From contig NZ_OY764212.1 of assembly GCF_963668165.1 (NCBI RefSeq), positions 930,001-994,000 on the forward strand: 64,000 nt of DNA, read 5' to 3'. The DNA is from Marispirochaeta sp. (GTDB lineage: Bacteria; Spirochaetota; Spirochaetia; JC444; Marispirochaetaceae). Below are positions 41,404 to 50,791 of this stretch, piece after piece. The first letter of the stretch is position 1. Each line of letters starts with the position of its first letter. Made by a program: the position numbers and the translations under genes. Under the pieces are notes generated by a model. That model was not told the DNA's origin, did not search any database, and was given only the letters and a program-made list of their open reading frames with translations.

Positions 41404-44220
41404 CTAACCTTCCACGGTCTGTTCTATTCTGTCTGGAACGTGAAGGATCTCCCTGGGCTTGCTGCCGTTCTGAGGCCCGACAATACCACGATACTCCATC
41501 TCTTCCACAAGCCGCGCGGCCCGGTTATACCCGATCTTCAGGCGCCGCTGCAGGTAGGAGGCGGAGGCCTTCCCGGCCTGGGACACAACATCCAGAGCCT
41601 TGTTCATTAAAGGGTCTTCCCCGCCTTCATCGAAGAGCCCCGAGGCCTCCTCGTCTTCGTCAAAGAAGATCTCATCGTCAATGTAGTCGGGTTCTCCCAG
41701 GGTCTTTACATGAGAAACAATGTTGCCCACCTCATCCTCGGAGAGAAAGGCCCCCTGGATCCGCACCGGGTTCGGGTCCCAGGCGGAGGTAAAGAGCATA
41801 TCCCCTTTACCCAGGAGCTTCTCTGCCCCCACGGTATCGATAATAATGCGGGAGTCGGTTTTTCCCGCCACCATAAAGGCGATTCTTGAAGGGATATTCG
41901 CCTTGATCAGGCCTGTTATTACATCGATGGAAGGACGCTGGGTGGCCAGGACCAGGTGCAGTCCCACAGCCCTGGACATGGCGGCCAGACGGGCCAGGGT
42001 CGACTCCAGCTCTTTTCCGGTTGAGGCCATCAGGTCGGCGAACTCGTCGACAATGATAACGATGTACGGCAGCGGTCTGGTGGCCAGTTTGCGCTCCTTG
42101 ACCTTTCGGTTGTACGAGCGAATATCCCGGACTCCCTGGCTGTCGAGCAGGGAATAGCGCTGTTCCATCTCGCTCAGGCAGTACTGCAAGGCCTGGAAAG
42201 CCCGCTTGGGTTCAGTAATAACCGGAGTCAGCAGGTGGGGAATATCATTATAGAGCTTGAGCTCAACTATCTTGGGATCGATCAACAGCATGCGGACTTC
42301 TTCCGGGGTCTTTTTGCACAGGATCGAACAAATAAGCGAGTTAACGCACACCGATTTTCCCGAGCCCGTGGCTCCGGCTATCAGCAGGTGCGGGGTGTTG
42401 ATCAGATCGACCAACTGTGCTCCTCCGGCGATATCCTTGCCCAGAATAACCGGGATTTCGTAATGCTTTTTATGGAACGTCTCGTCGGAGATCATCTCAT
42501 GAAAAGAGACAATTGCCCGGGTATGATTCGGCACTTCGATACCGACAGCATGTTTTCCGGGAATCGGGGCAACGATACGCACACTGGAAGCAGCAAGTCT
42601 GAGTGCGATATTATCCGCCAGATTGGTAATCTTTGAGAGTTTTACCCCCGGAGCGGGGAGTATCTCGAACATTGTAATAACCGGTCCCTTCCGGATACCG
42701 GTTACCTCCGCTTCGATCTTGAACTCCTCCAGGGTCTTCCGCAGGACCTCTCCTGCATGACGGGTCTCATCATCCACAACCCAGTAGGCGTGATCGTTAT
42801 AATGTTCAAGCAGTTCATCGACGGGAACGGAGTAGCGTTTTTTCCTGCTCCTTGCCTGAGTCTTCAGCTCAGGCTCAAGGGATTTTTTTTTTGTTTCCTC
42901 CCGGAATTCCGGAGCGTCTTGAAAATCTTCATCCGGGTCTGCCGGTACGGGATCTTCCGGAAAGAGGTCATCGTCGCCGTATTTTTCTTCCAGCAGCGCC
43001 AGCTGATCTTCTTCAAGCGGCTCTTCCAGCGGTATATCATAGGATACGCTCTCAACCTCATCGGCTTCTTCTTCAAGACTGCTAACCGTATCCTCATCCT
43101 CTTCGGCAAGGAGAGAAAGCTCTTCATCCGCCAGTTCTATCTCTTCGAGATCCAGTTCCTCCGGCAGTTCCTGAACGTCCTCATCTTCTTCCGGCTCGGG
43201 CCCGGGCAGCGGAGCACTCACCTCCGCGTTCAGGATATCCCGGACCATACCGCGAATCGAAGGGTCATCATCATCGCTTACATACAGTCTGTTCAGACTT
43301 CCCGGTTCTCCCTCGGGTACGATCTCGGAAAGCTCATCGTTCCCGGGTTCGGAATGCTCTCGCTTTGCAGTCGCAGGTGAAACGGGCTCCAGAGGAAGCT
43401 CATACAGGCTGGCAGCATCATCGCTCAGAAACTCCTGCTGTTCTTCTTCAGGCAGGTCCACGTCCCAGCTTTCCTCCAGCTCGTCTTCCCCGTTCTCCCC
43501 GGCAGTCTCGTAGCCGGCATCTTCAGACGGAAATTCCTTCGGTGAAGCCGGAGTCCCAACGGAAAACCGCATTCTTCCTTCGGCGTCCCGGTCCAGGTTC
43601 AGGGTTTCCGTTTCTTCTGTCAGGGCGGAAAGCTCCTCTACATCGCTTCCTTCTGATACATCAGGAGAGGCCTGTTGGTCAAAATTTTCATGGCGGCGAA
43701 TAGGGAAGAGACCGTTATCCAGCAGATCCGCTCCACCGCTAAAATCTTCTGATGCATCCTCCTCTGCTTCCTTCTCACCGGATATCCGCTTTTCCCCTGC
43801 CTGGGTTACACGATAACCTAAAAGAATCTCTACAAGTAAAAAGAGCAGGAGTACGAGAGCTGCCGGACGTCTGCCGCCAAAGCCGAGAATGAAAAACTGT
43901 TCAAGCCCGTTCAAACCGGGACTCATGATAACATGAAACAGAATCGCAGCGGTTATAAAGGGGATAAGGGTATACACCAGAAAAAGCACCGACTGATGCC
44001 TGAACTCCCTGGAAAAGCTCAGATAAGCGAGAACCAGCAGGTATACTCCCAAATAATAGGCCGCGAAAAGAAAGCGCTCATACAGAAACGCGCCGGGAAC
44101 AAGTAAAAACCCTCCGGTACTCTCACGGTTCAGGGCGAACAGAGAGACGGAAAGGACGATCCACAAAGCGGCAAAAATGAGAATAAATCCCAGGATGCCA
44201 GAAACTACCCGCTTACCCAA
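41404..44220 (-). CDS. ftsK: DNA translocase FtsK/SpoIIIE
   Basis: A 938-aa hexameric motor that moves chromosome ends through the division septum. About four transmembrane helices fill residues 1-140. Residues about 150-480 form a very long acidic, low-complexity linker rich in Glu and Asp. The motor follows with the Walker A loop IAGATGSGKSVCVNSL near residue 612-620 and Walker B in YIVIIVDEFADLM. The C-terminal gamma winged helix (AGKASASYLQRRLKIGYNRAARLVEEM) reads KOPS-like DNA. It has a TTG start after AGGAGG. The acidic linker is far more acidic than the usual proline-glutamine-rich FtsK linker. Confidence 0.93.
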   Translation of the reverse strand: MGKRVVSGILGFILIFAALWIVLSVSLFALNRESTGGFLLVPGAFLYERFLFAAYYLGVYLLVLAYLSFSREFRHQSVLFLVYTLIPFITAAILFHVIMSPGLNGLEQFFILGFGGRRPAALVLLLFLLVEILLGYRVTQAGEKRISGEKEAEEDASEDFSGGADLLDNGLFPIRRHENFDQQASPDVSEGSDVEELSALTEETETLNLDRDAEGRMRFSVGTPASPKEFPSEDAGYETAGENGEDELEESWDVDLPEEEQQEFLSDDAASLYELPLEPVSPATAKREHSEPGNDELSEIVPEGEPGSLNRLYVSDDDDPSIRGMVRDILNAEVSAPLPGPEPEEDEDVQELPEELDLEEIELADEELSLLAEEDEDTVSSLEEEADEVESVSYDIPLEEPLEEDQLALLEEKYGDDDLFPEDPVPADPDEDFQDAPEFREETKKKSLEPELKTQARSRKKRYSVPVDELLEHYNDHAYWVVDDETRHAGEVLRKTLEEFKIEAEVTGIRKGPVITMFEILPAPGVKLSKITNLADNIALRLAASSVRIVAPIPGKHAVGIEVPNHTRAIVSFHEMISDETFHKKHYEIPVILGKDIAGGAQLVDLINTPHLLIAGATGSGKSVCVNSLICSILCKKTPEEVRMLLIDPKIVELKLYNDIPHLLTPVITEPKRAFQALQYCLSEMEQRYSLLDSQGVRDIRSYNRKVKERKLATRPLPYIVIIVDEFADLMASTGKELESTLARLAAMSRAVGLHLVLATQRPSIDVITGLIKANIPSRIAFMVAGKTDSRIIIDTVGAEKLLGKGDMLFTSAWDPNPVRIQGAFLSEDEVGNIVSHVKTLGEPDYIDDEIFFDEDEEASGLFDEGGEDPLMNKALDVVSQAGKASASYLQRRLKIGYNRAARLVEEMEYRGIVGPQNGSKPREILHVPDRIEQTVEG

Positions 44221-44294
44221 AATGAGAGACCTCCTATGCTTTATAATATCGGTTCAAGAGAGGCTGATATTTACCCGGATATTGCAAACATACC

Positions 44295-45083
44295 CTAGAA
44301 TAAAAACAGACTTATCAGTCCAAGAGGGACCAGATAAAAACTGAAATAGTGCAGGTTCCCCCTCCTGACAAGGCGAAGGAGCAGTTTCAAACTGATATAA
44401 CCCACCACAAAGGAACTGAGCATTCCTCCCGCCAGACCAGGAAGATCGATTCTGCCGCTCAGGCTCTCCAGGTCACGCAAGGTCAGCACGAGGGCGCCGA
44501 GAATCGCAGGTATGGATATGATAAAGGCGAACTCCCCTGCACGTTCCCGGGAGAGACCTGCACCTTGAGAGGCTGTAATGGTGATGCCGGAACGGGAAAT
44601 CCCCGGAAAAACGCCCAGCCCCTGGGCGGCACCAACGATCAAACCGGTTGTAATTCCCGGAACCCTGCTGCCGCCTCCCCAGGATAAGACCTTAGGCAGA
44701 AAAAGAATCGCCCCGGTTACGAGAAAAAGGCCTGCAACAAGACGGGGATGCTCCCCGGGAGAAAAGGATTCCACCGTGAGTCCAAGAACAGCGGTTACAA
44801 AAGTTGCCACAATTATCGCGAAAATGGTCCCCCGGTCTTCAGAATCAACAGATCGCAGCGTTACAAGTCGAAAAAAGCTGCATATAAGACGAACAATGCC
44901 TGCTCTGAACACAAGACTTACCACCAGCAGGGTAGAAACATGCAACAGAACGTCAAAGAGAATCGGGATGTCCCGGATTGCAAGAAACTGCCGGGCAATG
45001 ACAAGATGACCGGAGCTTGAGACGGGAAGAAACTCGGTAATGCCCTGGAGAAATCCCAGGAGAACAGCTTCGAAAAATGACAC
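44295..45083 (-). CDS. uppP: Undecaprenyl-diphosphatase UppP
   Basis: A 262-aa inner-membrane enzyme that recycles the carrier lipid for cell-wall synthesis (BacA family). The motifs are GFLQGITEFLPVSSSGHLV, with catalytic Glu and Ser residues, and the second region VFPGISRSGITITASQGAGL. Several membrane helices are seen. The GTG at 45083 is chosen: it follows AAGGAG at proper spacing, while earlier in-frame starts give a non-membrane prefix. It lies 20 bases after the lytic transglycosylase gene. Confidence 0.93.
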   Translation of the reverse strand: MSFFEAVLLGFLQGITEFLPVSSSGHLVIARQFLAIRDIPILFDVLLHVSTLLVVSLVFRAGIVRLICSFFRLVTLRSVDSEDRGTIFAIIVATFVTAVLGLTVESFSPGEHPRLVAGLFLVTGAILFLPKVLSWGGGSRVPGITTGLIVGAAQGLGVFPGISRSGITITASQGAGLSRERAGEFAFIISIPAILGALVLTLRDLESLSGRIDLPGLAGGMLSSFVVGYISLKLLLRLVRRGNLHYFSFYLVPLGLISLFLF

Positions 45084-45102
45084 AGACAACTCCTTGATCC
45101 GT

Positions 45103-47256
45103 CTACATACGGGGAAAAAAGAGGAAGACAATCTCCTCCCCGCGGACATGATAATAAAGATACCCGTAATGCCAGGATGATACAAGAAGCAGCTTCACAT
45201 AGTCCCGGGTCTCCTGAAAGGGAATGGTCTCCAGAAAGAGATCATCCGGCAAGCGCGGTGAATACTGACGCCAGCGGCGAAGGCGTGTTATGCCGGCATT
45301 ATAGGAGGCAAGGGCATCGGAAAGGTTGTCGGTACGATCCATCATATGGCGAAGATACCAGGCTCCAAGCTGCAGATTTACATAGGGATCAAAAAGGTCT
45401 CCGGGATTTTCCAGCCGCAGCCGACGGGCAACATCCCGGGCAGTAGCAGGCATTAATTGGGTAAGTCCCATGGCCCCGGCATGAGAAACAGCAGCGGGAT
45501 TAAAAAGGCTCTCCTGCCGCATCAGTGAAAAAAGGAGCCATGGGGGAATTCCCTGATTTTCCGCCTGGGTTTCGGTGCTGACTTTAAAAGGGCGGGGGTA
45601 GAAATATAACCTTTCCATAGGCAGGGACCGCTTTAAAAGCAGGCGGAGGCCCTCTTCGTAGCGTTCTTCTCTGTACAAGGCCTGAACTACCCCGGCAGCA
45701 GCGTATTCTGAGACTTCTGCATCCTCCGTCAGTTCAAGGGCCTGAGAAACCAGACCATAGTCCAATAATCCGGCAACCAGGGGATCCAGCCTTCCCGGAG
45801 AGTGTGCCGTTTGCGGTTTTACCGATTCAGGTTCACTATCAATTCCCCGGTCAGCCGCGGCCAGTAACCGGTAATAGGGATCGGGAGAAGCATCGGGAGC
45901 CACCGCGCCGCCGCGGCCGGGGTATTCTCCCCGGGCCAGACGTTCAAGAATCTCATTCCCCTCAAGGTCCAGTGGCAGTCGGCTTATACCCTCCTGGGAA
46001 GCTCTGGCAGCGATATAGGCGTAGGGACTCAAAATATCAGCTCCAACAGATCCGTCAAGAACGCGATAGGCCCGGACTATTCCGTCCCAGTTCCTGTAAC
46101 GGGCCATTTGCTGACAGAAATCAGCAAGTATATCCCTGAAATAGGCGGGATCCTGCATAGCTGCCACAAGAAAAGGAAGCTCCTTCAGTGCGGCAGCTGT
46201 ATTTGAACGAACAAGAGAAGAAAAGGCGTACCAGAGAAAGCGCTGATCACCGTCCTCCGCCAGGCGGCTGAACAGGGAATGAGCCTCACGATGCCGGCCC
46301 TCCCGGCGCAGAAGAAAGGCGGAAAGTTCGCTGATCTCCCGGCTGAAACGGGGATTTTCAGTGGAAATACGGCTGTAGAGCTCTAAAAGATTTCCTGCTG
46401 CTGCAGAAGTATCCGCGGCGGCGGCGAGGGTGTGCAGGAGACCGGGAGAGAGGTACATGCTGAAAGCGCTGCCTGAGACCAGCTCATGGAGAAGAGCAAA
46501 TCCCCGGGCCCTCTCACCCCGCGCAACCAGATCTACCCCCCGCAGCAGCCGGCGTTCGTCCTCACTGAACTGCTCCAGAAAATCTTCTATTCTCAGATAG
46601 TCCCAAGCCCGTACATGATACGGACCGGCAGGATAATCCTGGAAAAAGCGAATGAAAGCGGCTTTCCAGTCCGGATCTCCGGTACGCTGGCGCAGAACAG
46701 TCTTTAGCAGAACAAGCTCCTGGTCACCTTCTGTCTGATCGGGGAAATCATCTATCAGTTTCTGCAGCAGGACCAGGGCCCGTTCATCCTGTCTGTGCCA
46801 GTATGCGGCAGTGACGATCGCCCGTCGCCATGGGTAGAAATTGCCGTATCGCGGGCCCAGGTCATCTTCCAGTGTCAGAAGCTGCTGATAGGCTCTCCTC
46901 TCACTAAGCTCCTTAACAAGCAGCCGGGCAGCAAAGGAAGCATAGGGCTCCTCACCGTTTTCTGCCTCGTACCGGCGCAGCTGCAAAGCGGCATCACTGT
47001 CGGCGAAGGGGAAATATGAGAGGAACAGTGCTCCTCCTGCTCCAAGATTTTCCAGCTCATCCAGGGAGAGGGCGGATACATTCATCTCTGCCAGCTGAGG
47101 CAGCTCCTCTGATCGGAGTAGATCATAAAATTCCTCGACCGGATACCCCCAGATCGTCGGGGACGTGCAGCAGGAAAAGAGCAGCAGAAATATCGGAATG
47201 GGCAGAAACAGGAGAATAAGGGGAACCTTCGTTAATGAGCGACAAGAGATTCTCAT
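45103..47256 (-). CDS. Soluble lytic murein transglycosylase, lipoprotein
   Basis: A 717-aa enzyme cutting peptidoglycan glycan strands. The signal peptide ends in a lipobox (LLLFSC at about residue 29), so it should be membrane-bound. A long alpha-superhelical region of TPR-like repeats covers about 60-530. The SLT domain at about 560-700 has the catalytic Glu in FSLMRQESLFNPAAVSHAG, the family GLTQLMPATARDVAR, and NLQLGAWYLRHMM. The order follows E. coli Slt70 (superhelix then SLT). It precedes uppP in the same operon, linking two cell-wall functions. Confidence 0.9.
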   Translation of the reverse strand: MRISCRSLTKVPLILLFLPIPIFLLLFSCCTSPTIWGYPVEEFYDLLRSEELPQLAEMNVSALSLDELENLGAGGALFLSYFPFADSDAALQLRRYEAENGEEPYASFAARLLVKELSERRAYQQLLTLEDDLGPRYGNFYPWRRAIVTAAYWHRQDERALVLLQKLIDDFPDQTEGDQELVLLKTVLRQRTGDPDWKAAFIRFFQDYPAGPYHVRAWDYLRIEDFLEQFSEDERRLLRGVDLVARGERARGFALLHELVSGSAFSMYLSPGLLHTLAAAADTSAAAGNLLELYSRISTENPRFSREISELSAFLLRREGRHREAHSLFSRLAEDGDQRFLWYAFSSLVRSNTAAALKELPFLVAAMQDPAYFRDILADFCQQMARYRNWDGIVRAYRVLDGSVGADILSPYAYIAARASQEGISRLPLDLEGNEILERLARGEYPGRGGAVAPDASPDPYYRLLAAADRGIDSEPESVKPQTAHSPGRLDPLVAGLLDYGLVSQALELTEDAEVSEYAAAGVVQALYREERYEEGLRLLLKRSLPMERLYFYPRPFKVSTETQAENQGIPPWLLFSLMRQESLFNPAAVSHAGAMGLTQLMPATARDVARRLRLENPGDLFDPYVNLQLGAWYLRHMMDRTDNLSDALASYNAGITRLRRWRQYSPRLPDDLFLETIPFQETRDYVKLLLVSSWHYGYLYYHVRGEEIVFLFFPRM

Positions 47257-47290
47257 ATTGACTCTGTTTTACTGAATATGGGATGCGGAA

Positions 47291-48199
47291 CTATCGGCGG
47301 GGATCCGGAATGTATATATCCCGACCGGCGAAGATAAGGTCAGGGTTGGCGATTTCGTTTTCAGCGGCGATTTGTCCATACAGAAAGGGATCCCGGTAGA
47401 AACTTGAAGAGAGGTCCCAAAGGGTATCTCCCCACTGCAGCTGATACCAGACTCCTGTAGCATCTGCGCTGGGGGTATCCGGCATCTCAGGAGCCGGAGG
47501 AGGAGATGGTTGAACCGGCTCAGCCGGCTGTTCCTGTACAATGGGGGGAGAAACAGGGGCTGGAGGTGCTTCTGCAGCCGGTTCCTGGGCCGCTGTCTGT
47601 TCCGAATCGGGTTCACCGGAGCCGAAATAGCTGAAAAGAAGAAAAGCAGTCAACAGTGCAAGACCGATAAGCAAAAGTATCAAGCCAAACAAACGCAGAC
47701 GACTCTTCCCTTCCCGGCCGGCATAATGGGTCTGATCATCAGAATAGTCATCATGCAGACGGGTCTCCTCCTCCCTGGACAAAACAGATTCCGGAGTGAA
47801 GTCTTCTTCAAGATCAAACTCCGGAATATCGTATATTCCCAGATTATCCAGAGATTCGAGGCTGACACTCAGGGATTGTGTGTCCCCTGTAGATTTGTCG
47901 GCGGCAGTCGCGGAAAGATTATTCTCACTGTCCAGGCCCAGGGAGAGTTCAATTTCCGGCTCGCCGCCGGAGGCCGGCTCGATATCTTCAATTACCAGAC
48001 TGCCTATATATACGGCGTCTTCTATTTCTTCTCCCCGGCCTTTGTATAAATCGATCTGCACACTTGACTGATTATCCTTTACCGTGGTCAGAACAAGCCG
48101 TTTTTTGGCTGAACTGCCTTCCTGCAGTATTGGATAATACGCGCCATTGGCGATTTTAATCCCGATTGTGCCGGTAGTTGTATCGCTTACGGAACTCAT
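47291..48199 (-). CDS. DnaK-substrate-domain-like protein with transmembrane and LysM domains
   Basis: A 302-aa protein. Residues 10-114 follow the beta-sandwich substrate-binding domain of DnaK: TIGIKIANGAYYPILQEGSS, DNQSSVQIDLYKGRGEE, IEPASGGEPEIELSLGLDSE and LSATAADKSTG. The ATPase domain is missing. Residues about 115-165 are an acidic linker, 168-192 one transmembrane helix (LFGLILLLIGLALLTAFLLF), 195-245 a Pro/Glu/Ala spacer, and 252-298 a LysM domain (YQLQWGDTLWDLSSSFY). The topology places the Hsp70-like domain in the cytoplasm and the LysM in the periplasm at the wall. The ATG at 48199 lacks a ribosome site and falls at the predicted transcription start, so the mRNA looks leaderless. 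Confidence 0.75.
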   Translation of the reverse strand: MSSVSDTTTGTIGIKIANGAYYPILQEGSSAKKRLVLTTVKDNQSSVQIDLYKGRGEEIEDAVYIGSLVIEDIEPASGGEPEIELSLGLDSENNLSATAADKSTGDTQSLSVSLESLDNLGIYDIPEFDLEEDFTPESVLSREEETRLHDDYSDDQTHYAGREGKSRLRLFGLILLLIGLALLTAFLLFSYFGSGEPDSEQTAAQEPAAEAPPAPVSPPIVQEQPAEPVQPSPPPAPEMPDTPSADATGVWYQLQWGDTLWDLSSSFYRDPFLYGQIAAENEIANPDLIFAGRDIYIPDPRR

Positions 48200-48206
48200 A
48201 GATAAA

Positions 48207-48235
48207 AGCGTAGCCTCAGCGGGATGTTTTGTCAA
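48207..48235 (-). promoter_or_regulatory. Promoter for LysM/DnaK-like gene, leaderless
   Basis: On the minus strand TTGACA (48230-48235) and TACGCT (48207-48212) are spaced by 17 bases. The expected start at about 48200 is one base before the ATG at 48199, so the transcript would have almost no leader. Confidence 0.5.
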
Positions 48236-48249
48236 TCGTTTTTCATTTC

Positions 48250-48278
48250 TTGACATCACTGACCCGGCAATACATACT
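48250..48278 (+). promoter_or_regulatory. Promoter for TPR gene, leaderless
   Basis: TTGACA (48250-48255) and CATACT (48273-48278) are spaced by 17 bases. The expected start near 48285 leaves only about three bases before the ATG at 48288, and no ribosome site exists. Confidence 0.5.
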
Positions 48279-48287
48279 GGGTCTACT

Positions 48288-49661
48288 ATGGATGTCCTTG
48301 TTTTTTTGATACCTTTTACTATTGTTGTATTTGGAGCCGGAATCCTGCTGGTCCTTTCCAGGGGAGACAGCAACAGGGAAAAGCGACAGCCCGGCCGAAA
48401 AGTTCGCAGCAAAGACAGAAACCAGATAATCAAGGAATCCAACCGGCGTCTGGCCCAGAACCCAAAGGATGCCGATGCTTTGCTGGCCCTGGGGGAACTC
48501 TACTTTTCCGAACAGGTTTTCGACAAATCCATGCGGACCTTCGAGGTTCTTATGGATCTTTGCGCCACCAACAAACAGCTCAACGAGTTTGACATCACCC
48601 TCAAATACGCCCTGTCGGCGCTGCGCATGAAGCAGTACGAAGAGGCCTACAAGAGCCTTGTAATAGCCCGGACCATGAATCCTGAAGGGTTCGAGGTGAA
48701 TTATAATCTCGGATACCTTGAATATCTCAAGAAAAACTACGAAAAAGCAGTACAGTTACTGACCCTGGCCCGCAAGGAAAAGGGCGAACACGTTCCTACC
48801 CTGCGCTATCTGGGACACAGCCTTTTCCGCATGAACAAGTTTAACGAAGCAGTCGCTATCCTGAGAAAAACCATCGATCTGGAACCAGACGACAAGGAAT
48901 CCCTTTTTGCCATTGCCCAGTGTTATCATGAGCTGGGACAAAACGATAATGCCATCAAGATTTTCTCTCACCTGAGGGCCGATCCGGTTCTGGGGCCCAG
49001 TGCAGCGTTGTTCGCCGGGACGATCCGCATGAACCAGCACCAGTACGATAAGGCCATGCTGGACTTCGAAATCGGTCTGCGGCACCAGAAAATACCCGAA
49101 AAGACTCTTCTGGAACTGAAATACCGTCTTGCTTCGGCCTACATCAAGCAGCAGGAGATTGGTCCGGCCCTCCGCCTTCTGGAGGAGATACACTCGGTCC
49201 AGCCGGTGTACCGGGATGTTCCCAACCTGCTGCGTAAATACCGGGAACTCCACGGTAATCAGAATCTGCAAACCTATCTGATATCCGGAACATCCGATTT
49301 TGTCACCCTCTGCCGCAAGGTGGTCAACACATTCTTTCCGAAAGCCAAGGTTAAGATAGTCGATGTCTCGGTTCAGAAGAGTGAATACGCCGATATTCTG
49401 GCAGAGGTGAGCACATCAAAATGGGAAGACCTGGTTCTGTTCCGCTTTGTACGCACAACGAATACCGTGGGCGAACTCATTCTCCGGGACCTCTACTCCC
49501 ACAGCAAGGAAGTAAAAGCAGGCAGGGGCTTCTGTCTGAGTGCCGGTGATTTCTCCGACGGCGCTCATCAGTTTGTTGAAGCCCGGCTAATCGACCTGAT
49601 AGAAAAGGAAGACCTGATGAAACGTCTGAACCAGGTCGGGCATTCCCGCAGCGTGGACTAA
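48288..49661 (+). CDS. TPR-repeat protein with C-terminal Mrr-like domain
   Basis: A 457-aa protein. An N-terminal helix (FLIPFTIVVFGAGILLVLS) anchors it in the membrane. Residues about 45-350 hold TPR-like repeats such as FEVNYNLGYLEYLKKNYEKAVQLL, TLRYLGHSLFRMNKFNEAVAIL and SLFAIAQCYHELGQNDNAIKIF. The last 110 residues (SGTSDFVTLCRKVVN to ARLIDLIEKEDLMKRL) resemble the end of Mrr/restriction-like folds (a degenerate nuclease or binding fold). It probably acts as an interaction scaffold at the membrane. It is divergent from the LysM/DnaK-like gene. Confidence 0.65.
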   Translation: MDVLVFLIPFTIVVFGAGILLVLSRGDSNREKRQPGRKVRSKDRNQIIKESNRRLAQNPKDADALLALGELYFSEQVFDKSMRTFEVLMDLCATNKQLNEFDITLKYALSALRMKQYEEAYKSLVIARTMNPEGFEVNYNLGYLEYLKKNYEKAVQLLTLARKEKGEHVPTLRYLGHSLFRMNKFNEAVAILRKTIDLEPDDKESLFAIAQCYHELGQNDNAIKIFSHLRADPVLGPSAALFAGTIRMNQHQYDKAMLDFEIGLRHQKIPEKTLLELKYRLASAYIKQQEIGPALRLLEEIHSVQPVYRDVPNLLRKYRELHGNQNLQTYLISGTSDFVTLCRKVVNTFFPKAKVKIVDVSVQKSEYADILAEVSTSKWEDLVLFRFVRTTNTVGELILRDLYSHSKEVKAGRGFCLSAGDFSDGAHQFVEARLIDLIEKEDLMKRLNQVGHSRSVD

Positions 49662-49676
49662 ACGGCCCGCACCCCC

Positions 49677-50142
49677 ATGGAAAAATACATACCTCCGGGA
49701 TTGATTATCTATTCCCTCTGGCTGTTGCCGGTAATCTATTTTGATATTACCAACCGCAGGATCCCGGACTTTCTCTCCTTCGGCTGGCCTGATCAGTCTT
49801 TTGGCACTGACGGCGGTATCAGGCAGCCAGGCTCTGCTCCTGCCGATTCTCAGCGCCGCGGCGGCTTCGGGATTTCTACTGCTCATGCGGAGATTCACAG
49901 CCCGCAGCATCGGGCTTGGTGATGTAAAGTTCGCAGCATCCAGTGGAGTTCTGCTGCCCGGCATCCAGTGGCTCCCGGCGTTCTGCATTGCCTCTTTTGC
50001 CGCCCTTCTGCTCTTTCTGCCCCTCTACATCGGCCATCGGATTGGCCGCCGTTTCCGCGTACCCTTTGGACCTTTTATTGGCATCGGAACAATCTCAGCA
50101 GTGCTGCTGTCTGCTGCGGGCTATATGCCGCCGGGGTTCTAA
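49677..50142 (+). pseudogene. Prepilin peptidase (A24 family), frameshifted
   Basis: A small type-4 prepilin peptidase-like membrane protein. The first frame reads IYSLWLLPVIYFDITNRRIPDFLSF with the first catalytic Asp. After a single-base shift near 49779 (an extra G in CGGC), the second frame continues AGLISLLALTAVSGSQALLL with the GxGD motif in SIGLGDVKFAASSGVLL and ends at 50142. It lacks the N-terminal methylase and zinc domain of PilD, so it is the short peptidase-only form of about 154 residues. The break may be an error or a recent mutation. No pilin genes are nearby. Confidence 0.7.
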
Positions 50143-50146
50143 GGAA

Positions 50147-50791
50147 TCAGGCGGAACCGTGACTGCCCTGAAGCAGATGGCGTTCTTCTCCCCCTGCCCC
50201 CGAAGGCAGGGGATGAAGGATCCAGCGAAACTCCTTTACCAGGGGATCCTCCAGTTCTTTCTGAATTGTCTCCCGGCGTCCGTGGAACGCAAAAATGGTA
50301 CCGCCGTTTCCCATCAGGGGCAGCACTAGCGCAAGAGCCTCCGGAAGGGGCTTAAAGGCCCGCATAACCACCGCGTCCGCCTCTATACCGCAGGAACGGA
50401 CATCGCTGTGAATAACCTCTGACCTTTTGCCTAAACCAGCCGCGACTACCGCGCTCCGCAGAAAACCCGCCCTTTTTCCGGAACGTTCAATAAGCAGCAG
50501 CTGTATTCCCTGTAAAAAAACCGCCAGGGGAATACCCGGAATACCGGCACCTGACCCTACATCCGCGAGGCGCGCTGTCCCGTTCATGCTCCGTCCGATT
50601 ATGGGAACAGCCGCCAGGGCATCGATTATATGCCGGCGTACCAGGTCTGATTCCCGGGTTTTGATCAGGTTAAACCTGCTGTTCCAGAAAAGCAGTTCCT
50701 TCAGGTATGAAAGCAGAGCTTCTATCTGCTCCTCTTCGTATTCAAGACCAATTGAAGCAAGTCCCCGGGCAAGTTCCTCTCTATAATCCAT
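50147..50791 (-). CDS. rsmG: 16S rRNA (guanine-527-N7) methyltransferase RsmG
   Basis: A 214-aa SAM-dependent methyltransferase. The SAM motif is RLADVGSGAGIPGIPLAVF, with NLIKTRESDLVRRHIIDAL at the start. It follows mnmG with a one-base overlap, the usual order mnmE-mnmG-rsmG. Confidence 0.93.
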   Translation of the reverse strand: MDYREELARGLASIGLEYEEEQIEALLSYLKELLFWNSRFNLIKTRESDLVRRHIIDALAAVPIIGRSMNGTARLADVGSGAGIPGIPLAVFLQGIQLLLIERSGKRAGFLRSAVVAAGLGKRSEVIHSDVRSCGIEADAVVMRAFKPLPEALALVLPLMGNGGTIFAFHGRRETIQKELEDPLVKEFRWILHPLPSGAGGEERHLLQGSHGSA

